DNA of 64,000 nucleotides, taken from Bacteroidota bacterium. Its GTDB lineage: Bacteria > Bacteroidota > Bacteroidia > Flavobacteriales > Weeksellaceae. The translations under genes and the position numbers were made by a program. Below the pieces are notes generated by a model that saw only the letters and a list, made by a program, of their open reading frames with translations, was not told the DNA's origin and ran no database searches. This document shows, one piece after another, positions 1 to 7,016 of the stretch (the first letter of the stretch is position 1; every line of letters begins with the position of its first letter). Where the stretch lies: the NCBI GenBank assembly GCA_018902795.1, contig JAHIQD010000023.1:1-64000 (forward strand), read 5' to 3'.

Positions 1-243
1 ACTTACTTTTTGTCTTGACACAAAAAGTAAGCAAAAAGGTCAAGACTGGATCTTTTTGCTAAAAAATTCAATTATTTCTAACAAAATCCCCAAAACTCGG
101 GCGGAAAGTTTAGTTTCGCTTCAATTATAAATTTTTGCCGCCACTCAAACAGTGGGGATTTTTATCTCGGAATAGTTGAAGGGTTGAATGAGAAATAATT
201 GTAATTTTTCTTAACGCAAAAATCTCCTAGGTCGGGTCTGGGG
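1..243. repeat. Structured intergenic repeat, copy A
   Basis: A gene-free stretch shares several blocks in the same order with the repeat at 314-341 plus 1670-2066. It opens with a hairpin (TTACTTTTTGT against ACAAAAAGTAA, about 3-30), followed by TCAAGACTGGATCTTTTTGC. Nested long-range stems follow: AAAATCCCC (83-91) with GGGGATTTT (154-162), enclosing GGGCGG (99-104) with CCGCC (139-143). The third shared block, containing CTCCTAGGTCGG, lies at 208-235. No reading frame is apparent. It may be a non-autonomous mobile repeat or a structured RNA; its role is unknown. Bases 244-313 hold nothing I recognise. Confidence 0.6.
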
Positions 244-408
244 AAGCGGTGGTAAAGATTCCCGACGGAGAGTGCCAGAAAGACTGTCTGTTTTTAATCT
301 TTTTAGTTGTTTTTCTTTAAGTTCTTTTGTCTTGAAACAAACGGTACTGTGTTAATTTCCAAATATTTTTCGATATTTGTTTAAACTATTTTAAGGAGAG
401 CTTTATGT

Positions 409-1440
409 TCATCCTGTGTAGGCAGGCGCAATCCTGTCTACTTTTTTTTGCTCATAAGATGAATCAAACTCTTCATCGCTTTTCCATAGGATATACATTA
501 AGATTAATAACTTTCTAGCCACAGCTGTTACTGCTATCTTTTTTGCTGGCTTTCTGTCCTTCAAATTATTGTAAAAATCTTTCATTACTGGATTAAATCT
601 ACTGGCACACAAAGCGGGCATATATAATGCATAACGGATAAAACTATTTCCTTTTTTGGAGATTCTTGTTTTACCTATTCGGTTACCAGATTGATTTTGC
701 TGAATATCTAATCCTGCATAACTCGCCAATTGTCTTGTGTTCGTTATTAGAGCGAAGGCATTGGTTTCCGCTATGATGCACACTACTGTTATAAAACTTA
801 CTCCGGGTATAGTGCAAATCTTTTGAATTTTCTCATAAAACTCAGAATCGGACATAACTAACATTCTTAATTCTGCCTCTACTTCCAAGCCCTGGGCTTC
901 AAGTAAAGCGAGTTGCTTTTTCATCCTTTTTTCTGTTGAAGAAGGACATCCGTGGCTATGATGGCGTGCGTGTAATTGATTTTTAATTTGGTTGATTTTA
1001 TACTTTAATTCACGATATTCACGACTGAAAAACTTTAATTCCCGCATGATTTTACTCGGCATGTTCCAATGAGTTAATTTTCTTTCTAATCCTAACTTGC
1101 ATAGAACCTCAGAATCCTTCTGATCCGTCTTGGTCTTTACATTTAAACTCTTGGAGTAATGCTTAACCATGTTAGGGAGTAAAACTGATAAATTGCAATC
1201 ATGCTCGCTTAAATAATACGCCAAGTGCTCATAATAAACTCCTGTTGCCTCCATTACAAAGATTAATTCCGCCAAAACTTTCTGTTGATTTGTCCATTTC
1301 AAAAGTTCTTTAAAACCCTCACGGTTATTGCCAAACTTTTTACTCTTTCCAATTTTGTGATTCTGAAAACCATCTGAAGTTGCGAAACAGCAATCTAAAA
1401 AGTCCATTGACACGTCAATCCCTACACAATGTTTCTCCAT
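409..1440 (-). CDS. IS110-family transposase (DEDD recombinase)
   Basis: This 343-residue protein has the normal length and layout for IS110. The N-terminal RuvC-like DEDD domain shows D9 in GIDVSMD, E64 in VMEATGVYY, and D106/D109 in KTDQKDSE. A central coiled region follows. The C-terminal Transposase_20 domain has IPGVSFITV near residue 210 and YAGLDIQQNQSGNR, which carries the Ser expected to be the nucleophile. The frame is intact, so the element may still be active. IS110 enzymes recombine DNA guided by an RNA from the element's non-coding end; here the long end is upstream of the gene, as in the IS110 group rather than the IS1111 group. The ATG at 1440 follows an A/T-rich stretch without a clear ribosome binding site. 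Confidence 0.93.
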   Translation of the reverse strand: MEKHCVGIDVSMDFLDCCFATSDGFQNHKIGKSKKFGNNREGFKELLKWTNQQKVLAELIFVMEATGVYYEHLAYYLSEHDCNLSVLLPNMVKHYSKSLNVKTKTDQKDSEVLCKLGLERKLTHWNMPSKIMRELKFFSREYRELKYKINQIKNQLHARHHSHGCPSSTEKRMKKQLALLEAQGLEVEAELRMLVMSDSEFYEKIQKICTIPGVSFITVVCIIAETNAFALITNTRQLASYAGLDIQQNQSGNRIGKTRISKKGNSFIRYALYMPALCASRFNPVMKDFYNNLKDRKPAKKIAVTAVARKLLILMYILWKSDEEFDSSYEQKKVDRIAPAYTG

Positions 1441-1660
1441 AATTTTTTAATTTTAATTGGAAAAAAGCCACAGTTCCTTTTAATCTTTTCTCGCATTTAT
1501 ACGGGATGCATTAAACTCCCTAAGTACTGTTCAGATTCGGAGAAACTTTGAGACAGAGAATCTTTCTTTTTACGGTATATTAAACTTAATTACCTGACAC
1601 AAAATATTTCTTCTGTCTCTTAGCTTTATTCTCCAAAGTAACTGATATTTATACTATTGC
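1441..1660 (-). ncRNA. Candidate IS110 bridge RNA (5' non-coding end)
   Basis: The non-coding end upstream of the transposase folds strongly when read on the minus strand. The arm at 1612-1637 (TTTGGAGAA then GAGACAGA) pairs with the arm at 1536-1559 (TCTGTCTC then TTCTCCGAA), enclosing a loop of about 50 nt. That loop contains TTTTGTGTCAGG (RNA sense). It corresponds to plus-strand CCTGACACAAAA at 1593-1604 and resembles the target CTTGAAACAAAA restored across the insertion site. This fits a target-binding guide, but the exact RNA ends and the donor loop cannot be fixed by eye. Confidence 0.45.
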
Positions 1661-1669
1661 AAACATACG

Positions 1670-2066
1670 AGAACCAAAAGTTCAAGACTGGATCTTTTTG
1701 CCTCATTGTTATTTATATTTTAATGGAATCGGCGAACCTCCTTCGTCGGTTTGCTAAAAAATTGATATTTGTTCTATGAAATTAACTCCCTTCGGTCGTT
1801 GAACCACTGCGTTGGGTTTCCCCAAATTGACTCCTTTCAGTCGTCGAACCACTTCGTTAGGTTTCGGGCGGAAAGTAAATAAGCTTTTGTGTATATAATT
1901 TTTTGCCGCCACTCAAACACTGGGGATTTTTATGCAGTTCATCATTAGAAATTACGTTCATGAAGAAATATCAATTTGCCTCCATTTCTTTCTTTATAAT
2001 AGGAGTCGGCGATCCGCTCGAAGCGGATTTCTTAACGCAAAAATCTCCTAGGTCGGTGGTTTTGAC
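1670..2066. repeat. Structured intergenic repeat, copy B (right part)
   Basis: This is the continuation of the repeat interrupted by the IS110 element; its left part is 314-341. It shares TCAAGACTGGATCTTTTTGC, the block TTTTGCCGCCACTCAAACA.TGGGGATTTTTAT (1898-1933) and TTAACGCAAAAATCTCCTAGG up to 2056 with copy A. It also contains a small hairpin ATCCGCT-CGA-AGCGGAT (2012-2028). There is no gene. The stretch 2067-2153 shows nothing further. Confidence 0.6.
1784..1865. repeat. Two 37-bp direct repeats inside copy B
   Basis: Units 1784-1820 and 1829-1865 are near-identical. Both run from ACTCC(C/T)TTC through GTCG(T/)..GAACCACT.CGTT.GGTTTC, with a period of 45 bp. They are absent from copy A, so they are a local expansion within the repeat. 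Confidence 0.6.
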
Positions 2067-2153
2067 GAAGTGAGCGATGGTTAACCGAAAAAAATGTAAT
2101 CAGGACAATTTGCGAGAGATTAATTCCTGTCCTTAATTTAGTTATTCTTGCCC

Positions 2154-3260
2154 TTATGTACCGGAATATGGATTCATGAGCCGGTCGAGGGGCGACTTCA
2201 CGGCGCTGGTGTTCCGGTCGGTGACGTGGGTATATGCGAGGGTGGTTTTCATGTCCTGATGTCCCATGAGTTTCTGAATAAGGGTGATATCAGTGCCGCA
2301 CTGCAACAAATGGGTCGCATAGCTGTGGCGCAGGGAATGGATTCCGACTGTTTTGATGATCCCTGCCTTATTCATTGCCGTCTTAAAAACATTCTGGGCA
2401 CTTCTAACGGAATATTGTTCATTATATTTCCCTTCGAAGAGGTATTCTTTGGGCCTGTGTTCTTTGTAATAGGTCCTGAGATCCTGCAGAATGGTTTCGG
2501 GTAAATTCACATAGCGGTCTTTCTTGCCTTTGGCTCTGGAAATGAAAACGCGCATGGTACCGCTGTCGATATCCTGGACGCGGAGGTTTACGATTTCGCT
2601 CACCCGCAGGCCCATGCCGTAACAGAGCTGAATGATGAGTCTGTGCTTTGGGTTTTCGGTGACTGCTATTATTTTTGATACTTCTTTGGTATTGAGGGCT
2701 TTGGGGAGGAGCTGTGGTTTTTTGGGTCTGGGAATATCAAAAAATATTCTGCTGCGGTGCAGGACTTTCTCGAAATAAAACTTCAGCGCGTTCATGCGGC
2801 TGTGGATGAGGTTTTCGGAAAGGCCCAGTTCGCGGTGGCAATAAAGGAAGTAGCTCTGGAGTTTCTCTGCGGAAAGTTCTTCGACGGGGTATGCGTGCAG
2901 GAGATAGAGCAGCTGGGCAAATTCGGTGGTATAGGTGCGGATGGTGTTGGCTGAAAATCCTTTGAGCACCAGCTGGTCGTGATAGGCGTTGAAAGCCGGG
3001 AGGTTGACGGGATGTATTTTACTGAGTGCCTGTTTGCCGATATTTTTGGGTTTGAGGTTGCAGAGGAGCCTGTTTCTCTGGTTATCGGGAATATACCATG
3101 ATTTTTGGGTTCGTGACCATCGTGCCCGGGAATTGGATTTAAGCATGAGAACGAGGCTGGCTTCGTAGGGGAAACGGAGCCAGATTATTTCTTTTCCTGC
3201 ATGTTCGCCGAGTGAAATATCGTATAGGTCGGGATTGAAATCAATCTTCGTATTTTTCAT
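2154..3260 (-). CDS. Tyrosine recombinase, integron-integrase-like
   Basis: This 368-residue site-specific recombinase has three parts. Residues 1-75 form an extra N-terminal domain with ARWSRTQKSWYIP. Residues about 84-170 are the SAM-like core-binding domain (GFSANTIRTYTTEFAQ). Residues about 185-350 are the catalytic domain with R219 (GLRVSE), Lys near 244-247 (KGKKDR), H308/R311 (HSLRHSYATHLL), H334 (LMGHQD) and nucleophile Y343 (TLAYTHV). The tail VKSPLDRL resembles the end of class 1 IntI. The insertion between patches that defines true IntI is not seen. The gene is visibly more GC-rich than the cassettes, points away from the array and has its own promoter, as intI genes do. It could instead be a XerC/D-type relative; context favours cassette recombination. 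Confidence 0.85.
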   Translation of the reverse strand: MKNTKIDFNPDLYDISLGEHAGKEIIWLRFPYEASLVLMLKSNSRARWSRTQKSWYIPDNQRNRLLCNLKPKNIGKQALSKIHPVNLPAFNAYHDQLVLKGFSANTIRTYTTEFAQLLYLLHAYPVEELSAEKLQSYFLYCHRELGLSENLIHSRMNALKFYFEKVLHRSRIFFDIPRPKKPQLLPKALNTKEVSKIIAVTENPKHRLIIQLCYGMGLRVSEIVNLRVQDIDSGTMRVFISRAKGKKDRYVNLPETILQDLRTYYKEHRPKEYLFEGKYNEQYSVRSAQNVFKTAMNKAGIIKTVGIHSLRHSYATHLLQCGTDITLIQKLMGHQDMKTTLAYTHVTDRNTSAVKSPLDRLMNPYSGT

Positions 3261-3289
3261 AACTCACTGATTAGGATATCCATAATGCG

Positions 3290-3320
3290 CAAATATAAGA
3301 TTTTAATAAACGCCTGACAA
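3290..3320 (-). promoter_or_regulatory. Predicted promoter of the integrase
   Basis: On the minus strand TTG (3318-3320) and TATATTTG (3290-3297) are 20 bp apart. This matches the Bacteroidota -33/-7 consensus TTG-N17-23-TAnnTTTG. It drives the recombinase at 3260, giving a leader of roughly 25 nt. Confidence 0.7.
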
Positions 3321-3338
3321 TCAATGAAAACCATGATT

Positions 3339-3367
3339 TTGGATTATGAATTAATTGCGTATATTTG
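3339..3367 (+). promoter_or_regulatory. Predicted cassette promoter (Pc-like)
   Basis: On the plus strand TTG (3339-3341) and TATATTTG (3360-3367) are 18 bp apart. Transcription would start within a few bases of the attI-like site at 3370 and run into the first cassette. This is the position of Pc in integrons, here built from Bacteroidota promoter elements. Confidence 0.7.
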
Positions 3368-3369
3368 GA

Positions 3370-3390
3370 GTTATCTGTAATTGTACAAAC
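3370..3390 (+). other. attI-like recombination site / start of cassette 1
   Basis: GTTATCTGTAATTGTAC begins 110 bp upstream of the integrase start codon. The same first 14 bases (GTTATCTGTAATTG) recur at 4182 at the next cassette junction. Exchange is predicted between G3370 and T3371, by analogy with integron G^TT sites. Confidence 0.6.
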
Positions 3391-3410
3391 CGTTATTAAC
3401 AATAAAAAAT

Positions 3411-4046
3411 TTGAGAACAAAACTACTTTTACTTTCACTTTTCATAAGTTTAAACGGAATTGCTCAAAGATTAAAAACGTCTAATGTACTTAGAGTTTCC
3501 GACAGCATAATTCTTCAAAATACAAATTCTAATCTTTTCTCATATTTTAGTGTAGACGATGGTTCATATTACTTATATGAAAAAGGAAAACGTTCTACAA
3601 CTGGAAAGTTTTTAGAAAGAAGAAAACTCAAAAAAAACGTTAATGAAATTTGGGTCTTATATTTTTTTAATTATTCTAAAATAGCAGGATTGAAAGCCAG
3701 AACTTGGGTAAAACTCAACAATGAATTAAAGTTAATTGAGCCTGTACTTTTAGAATTTATTCCACAATTTTTATATGATGATCAAAATTCCAATTTTATT
3801 TCGAAAGAAATCGCGCTGAAAATTGCCGTTGAAAATTTTAAAGAACAAGGAATTAAAATAGATGAACCAGAACTGCGCTTTGACTATAAATTAAATTCTT
3901 ATATTTATTTGGTGATCAACAAATTAAATGAATTTAAAAATTCGGCTAACGAACCTGCTGGAAGAACAGAAGTATTAAAAATTAACGCTAAAACTGGAGA
4001 AATAGCAGAAAGATTTGATGGATATTACGGATTAATAATTCGCTGA
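3411..4046 (+). CDS. Cassette 1: secreted PepSY-like hypothetical protein
   Basis: I do not recognise this gene firmly. With the TTG start at 3411 it begins (f)MRTKLLLLSLFISL and has a good signal peptide ending near NGIAQ; an in-frame TTG at 3381 lies inside the recombination site and is less likely. No ATG is available. The C-terminal part (YIYLVINKLNEF, then GRTEVLKINAKTGEIAE) looks like a PepSY-type module, often found in secreted modulators of proteolysis or of sensors. The mature protein would be about 190 residues in the periplasm. It is AT-rich compared with the integrase and is the first cassette downstream of the Pc-like promoter, so probably the best expressed. Confidence 0.7.
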   Translation: MRTKLLLLSLFISLNGIAQRLKTSNVLRVSDSIILQNTNSNLFSYFSVDDGSYYLYEKGKRSTTGKFLERRKLKKNVNEIWVLYFFNYSKIAGLKARTWVKLNNELKLIEPVLLEFIPQFLYDDQNSNFISKEIALKIAVENFKEQGIKIDEPELRFDYKLNSYIYLVINKLNEFKNSANEPAGRTEVLKINAKTGEIAERFDGYYGLIIR

Positions 4047-4050
4047 AAAA

Positions 4051-4196
4051 CAACTACAGATAACAGCGGTTTTGCAATAGTGCGGGATTTTCGCAAGTTT
4101 AAAGATTTTAGTTATTTTGAAGTTTAGTTTATAATAGAAAGATGTTTCATATTAAGCCGCACCATCGCAAAGCCGCAAAACGTTATCTGTAATTGC
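4051..4196 (+). other. attC-like site of cassette 1 (complete)
   Basis: The outer arms CAACTACAGATAAC (4051-4064) and GTTATCTGTAATTG (4182-4195) are complementary except for one base. Inside them GCGGTTTTGCAATAGTGCGG (4066-4085) pairs imperfectly with CCGCACCATCGCAAAGCCGC (4157-4176), leaving an unpaired AAAAC on one side. The remaining 71-nt centre is variable. From R'' (4058) to R' (4188) it spans 131 bp, within the usual attC size range. Confidence 0.7.
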
Positions 4197-4219
4197 ACAA
4201 CGAAGATCCCGTATAGAAA

Positions 4220-4606
4220 ATGAGTGAGAAAGAGAGCAAATTAGTTTCAATAATTATGTTTGCATTTTTTATAATGATTGTGGTTATGTATCATAAACAA
4301 AAAGATAATTCATTAATAAAAAATAGAAAATATACAATTGTAAAAATATTGAATTCAGAAGTTTTTGGGAAAAATTTCACAAAATATGAATTCTATTTCG
4401 AAGGAAAATATAGAAATAACACTTCAAACAGATTTCTTTACAAAAGTGAAAGAGATTCAATTATCGGAAAAAAAGTATTAATCGAATATGATAGTTTAGA
4501 TTTAGACAATTCAGAAATAATATTTGGATATCAGATTCCTCAAAATATGTCTGAACCAAAAAATGGATGGAAAACAATTCCTAAAAACATAAAAAAAATC
4601 TATTAG
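4220..4606 (+). CDS. Cassette 2, gene 1: small membrane-anchored protein
   Basis: This 128-residue protein is not recognised. Residues about 8-24 (LVSIIMFAFFIMIVVMY) form one membrane segment followed by a hydrophilic domain of about 100 residues. The domain contains a small beta-rich stretch (YTIVKILNSEVFGKNFTKYE, about 38-57), probably exposed outside the cytoplasm. The ATG at 4220 is the first in-frame ATG after the cassette junction at 4182. It is separated from the next gene by 2 bp, so the two share one transcript. Very AT-rich composition suggests recent transfer. It resembles the short secreted or membrane proteins common in flavobacterial cassette-like islands, but no function can be assigned. 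Confidence 0.65.
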   Translation: MSEKESKLVSIIMFAFFIMIVVMYHKQKDNSLIKNRKYTIVKILNSEVFGKNFTKYEFYFEGKYRNNTSNRFLYKSERDSIIGKKVLIEYDSLDLDNSEIIFGYQIPQNMSEPKNGWKTIPKNIKKIY

Positions 4607-4608
4607 AA

Positions 4609-4932
4609 ATGGTTGATATTTTTACTGAACCAGCAAAACCATTTACATTATTTAGTTATTCTGATTTCGCTATGCTTGTTATTTTCAATATCCTACTCTA
4701 TTTATTTTTAAGATGGAAAATGATAATTCTGAATAAGAAATTGAAAATAGCATTTATTCTTTTGTTCTTTCTAGTTTTTCCTTTCATTTCAAACAAAATA
4801 GAAATAAATAATGTTTACAAAAAATTCAAAATTGTTGATGGTTTTAATTTACTATATACATTGTTAAAAATTCCAATTTGGTGGCTTATTGGAATCCTGA
4901 ATTATTATGCTATCAAAAAAATTAAAATCTAA
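4609..4932 (+). CDS. Cassette 2, gene 2: small integral membrane protein
   Basis: This 107-residue hydrophobic protein is not recognised. Three likely membrane helices are visible: about 19-34 (DFAMLVIFNILLYLFL), 43-60 (LKIAFILLFFLVFPFIS), and 83-101 (near LKIPIWWLIGILNYYAI). The start codon lies 2 bp after the stop of the previous gene, so they are co-transcribed and perhaps form a pair. No motif or partner domain can be named. Two genes in one cassette is less common than one. Confidence 0.6.
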   Translation: MVDIFTEPAKPFTLFSYSDFAMLVIFNILLYLFLRWKMIILNKKLKIAFILLFFLVFPFISNKIEINNVYKKFKIVDGFNLLYTLLKIPIWWLIGILNYYAIKKIKI

Positions 4933-4938
4933 CATATT

Positions 4939-4975
4939 GCAACTACAGATAACATAGGTAACCGTTGCACAACCC
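4939..4975 (+). other. Collapsed attC junction of cassette 2
   Basis: GCAACTACAGATAAC (4939-4953) is complementary (14 of 15) to the start of cassette 2 at 4182. Only ATAGGTAACC separates it from GTTGCAC (4964-4970), the start of cassette X. A complete attC would need at least several tens of bases here, so the folding arms have been lost. Confidence 0.55.
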
Positions 4976-5046
4976 TAATTACCCAACGTTAGTTCTCAAA
5001 ACTCAATAAAAACCAACCTCTTTTAAAGCGATTTAAGAGAGGTTTT
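4954..5046 (+). repeat. Distal module copy 1, ending in a terminator hairpin
   Basis: About 85 bp are closely similar to 7032-7117: A(TA/CA)GGTAACC, then TTGCACAACCCT, then TAGTTCT and ACTCAATAAAAA. The right end is a hairpin, CCTCT...TTTAAA-GCGA-TTTAA...AGAGG (5014-5041), followed by TTTTTG. This is a good rho-independent terminator for cassette 2 transcripts. A third copy of only the hairpin lies at 8463-8496. Confidence 0.6.
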
Positions 5047-5085
5047 TGTTTTTGCCCATAAGAGTTTTTCGGATTTTCGGGTGGC

Positions 5086-5682
5086 TTAAATGGGAGCTAT
5101 GGAAGCCGAGGGAAAGAGGTTCTGCCAAAACCAAAACTTCCCTTTCGGAAGGTTCATGATTTGGGCATTGCGGTGAACTTTTCGGGTAATGAACTTGAGG
5201 TATTTCTTTAGATTGTAGGTGAGCGCTGCCATCAGGACATGTTTGTTGGCCTGAGCCATACCTCGCGAGCTAATTCTCTTCATGTTGTGATGGTTAATCA
5301 GCGTGCCGAGGACCGGCTCTACGCGCGAACTTCGGCGCTTGGTAAGGAAACGGGTGTAATTGGGATCGCGCCGCAGCTTTTCGTGCATTTCGTCGTACAG
5401 AGGTTTGTGGATGCTGTCATCCAGTTTCTTGAACTTCGTGACCTTTCCGCAGCATTCCGCCCGTAACGGACATTTGCCGCAGTCTTTTTCCGAGCTGCGG
5501 TAAACATTCTTCGAGTAGCCTTTGCTGTCGGTTTTGGTGCCTTTGAAGAGCAATGCGGCATGGTTTCCGCCGGGCTTTTGGCATTCGTAACGGTTTTCGG
5601 ATTTGTTGTAATAAAATCCTTCGCGTTCGGGTTTGTATTGCCCGAAGTTGGGGATGTAGGCGTTGATGCCTTTCTCTGATTG
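5086..5682 (-). pseudogene. Truncated IS1182-type transposase remnant
   Basis: The open frame reads from about 5682 down to the stop at 5086 and encodes only about the C-terminal 200 residues of a transposase that is normally near 480-500. It starts with KGINAYIPNFGQY, continues with Cys-rich CGKCPLRAECCGK, and has SSRVEPVLGTLINHHNMKR and a QANKHVLMAALTYNLKKYLK end, as in IS1182/IS5-like DDE transposases. An in-frame TGA lies at 5683-5685 and the first two catalytic Asp regions are missing. The TTG codon at 5553 is not a real start. The fragment is more GC-rich than the flanking cassettes. It sits inside cassette X and is the only coding relic in it. Confidence 0.8.
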
Positions 5683-5748
5683 TCAGTTATTTAATGAATG
5701 TTTTTGTGGTTTTTTCACTCATGCAGGAATTTGTAATTTATTAGTATA

Positions 5749-5901
5749 TTTGGTTGTGCAACAGGCACACGGGTTTTGCGTCAGGCGGGCTGACGTGTAA
5801 ACTTGAAGCTTTGTGCTTCTAATAAGCTTTAGTAATTAATTGAAATTTTGTGCTCCGAAACCCGACCGACCGCAAAGCCCCGAAACGTTAGCGGAAATAT
5901 T
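5749..5901 (+). other. attC-like site of cassette X (complete)
   Basis: GGTTGTGCAAC (5752-5762) is an exact complement of GTTGCACAACC at the 5' end of the same cassette (4964-4974). Inner arms ACGGGTTTTGCGTCAGGCGGG (5769-5789) and CCCGACCGACCGCAAAGCCCCG (5861-5882) pair imperfectly. The next cassette begins at GTTAGCG (5887-5893). R'' to R' is 138 bp. The central loop holds a minor hairpin (GAAGCTTTGTGCTTC). Confidence 0.7.
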
Positions 5902-5920
5902 CCCAAACCAGAACTCTAGA

Positions 5921-7015
5921 ATGACACCAGAACTAAAAAGTATTGAAAAGCAAATTAAAAAAACTCACAAATTTGCTTTTACCCCAAAATATAAAACTGA
6001 ATTTCACACTCAACTTTCTGAGAAAGCATTTTTTGCAATTACAAACCAAACTTTTGAAAAATTAGATTGGGACATAGTTTATGTTGATGAACACTCCGTT
6101 GAAGCTAAACGAAAAGCAAAAAGTTTAGGAATGAGTCAATATACAGAATCGATTATCGTTTCCTTTAATTATGGCAATGTAATTGTAAAAAGTGAATCTT
6201 TAGGTAATGAATTTTGGGATAATGGTCGAAATTCAAAAAGAGTTCATCTTTTTATTCACGTTTTTCAAGATATTGAAAAAAATTACAATCGAGAAGAATT
6301 AAAAGAACTCGAAAAACAACAAGAATCAAAAGAAAATTGGGATGATTATCAAATCCCAACTGAATTACCGAAGCCCAACCCTATTCGTAAAACAAATATT
6401 GTTTTCCCTATCCTATTTGCATTTATTAGTGCTGTAATTTTAGCATTTTTAATTGCAAAAATATCTTTGACAGGAAAATATATAATATTCCTATTTGAAT
6501 TTATTGTTGGTTTAGCTTTAGCATATTCATTAAAGCTTGGAATCAAGTTTGGGAATTTTACAGATTTCAATAAATTGAAAAATATTTTAATAGTTTCTAT
6601 TTTTATAGTTTTTATTGGAAATCAACTGTTTCAATATAATCTAATTTTAGCTGAAAACAATTTTGAAAGAATTGGATTTTTTGAATTTCTAAAACTTCGA
6701 CTCCAACAAGGTTTAACGATTAAAAGTTTAAATGTTGGTGCTGTTGGATTAATAATTAGTTGGCTTTTACAACTTGGATTAACCTTTGTTTTTGGTTATT
6801 TAAACTTAACTCGTTTTTTAATTTCTTATGTTATTAAAAGAATTCCAACTGAAGTAATTGACTTTGCTTTTTATCATTTTGTTAAAGGCAAAGACGAGGC
6901 TCAAGTTAGAACCAAACTATCTTCTTTAGGTTGGACTAATGAACAAAATCAAAACGAAGTATTTGAAGCAATAGATGGAATTCAAGGAAATAATGAATTG
7001 AATAGAACAACATAA
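5921..7015 (+). CDS. Cassette 3: four-helix membrane protein of unknown function
   Basis: I chose the ATG at 5921 (MTPELKSIEKQI) because the upstream in-frame region lies in the attC-like site. The product has 364 residues. Residues about 1-150 are a hydrophilic domain with alternating beta strands (ESIIVSFNYGNVIVKS). Membrane segments follow near 160-180, 190-205, 220-240 and 270-295. A cytoplasmic tail has QVRTKLSSLGWTNEQNQNEV, which looks like a small helical module. No family is recognised. The gene is AT-rich and is flanked by GTTAGCGGAAATATT and its complement, which define it as a single-gene cassette. Confidence 0.7.
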   Translation: MTPELKSIEKQIKKTHKFAFTPKYKTEFHTQLSEKAFFAITNQTFEKLDWDIVYVDEHSVEAKRKAKSLGMSQYTESIIVSFNYGNVIVKSESLGNEFWDNGRNSKRVHLFIHVFQDIEKNYNREELKELEKQQESKENWDDYQIPTELPKPNPIRKTNIVFPILFAFISAVILAFLIAKISLTGKYIIFLFEFIVGLALAYSLKLGIKFGNFTDFNKLKNILIVSIFIVFIGNQLFQYNLILAENNFERIGFFEFLKLRLQQGLTIKSLNVGAVGLIISWLLQLGLTFVFGYLNLTRFLISYVIKRIPTEVIDFAFYHFVKGKDEAQVRTKLSSLGWTNEQNQNEVFEAIDGIQGNNELNRTT

Positions 7016-7016
7016 A

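Larger units (their letters stand above)
342..1669 (-). mobile_element. IS110-family insertion sequence
   Basis: The element consists of one transposase gene and a long 5' non-coding end. I set the boundaries by rejoining the flanks. The left flank ends CTTGAAACAAA (to 341) and the right flank starts at 1670 with AGAACCAAAAGTTC. Joined, they restore an intergenic repeat motif like that at 7-50. No terminal inverted repeats are visible, as expected for IS110. The ends are inferred and could be off by a few bases. Confidence 0.7.

Noticed and set aside
1..2150. tRNA or rRNA fragments in the repeat region
   Set aside because: No cloverleaf with a TPsiC-type arm or rRNA signature could be found; the structure is better explained as an intergenic repeat.
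2148..2504. Plus-strand open frame of 118 codons opposite the integrase
   Set aside because: It lies entirely antisense to the recombinase, which has all catalytic residues; no independent support.
5239..5466. Open frames overlapping the IS1182 remnant on the other strand and frame
   Set aside because: Shadows of the transposase fragment, which has recognisable family motifs.
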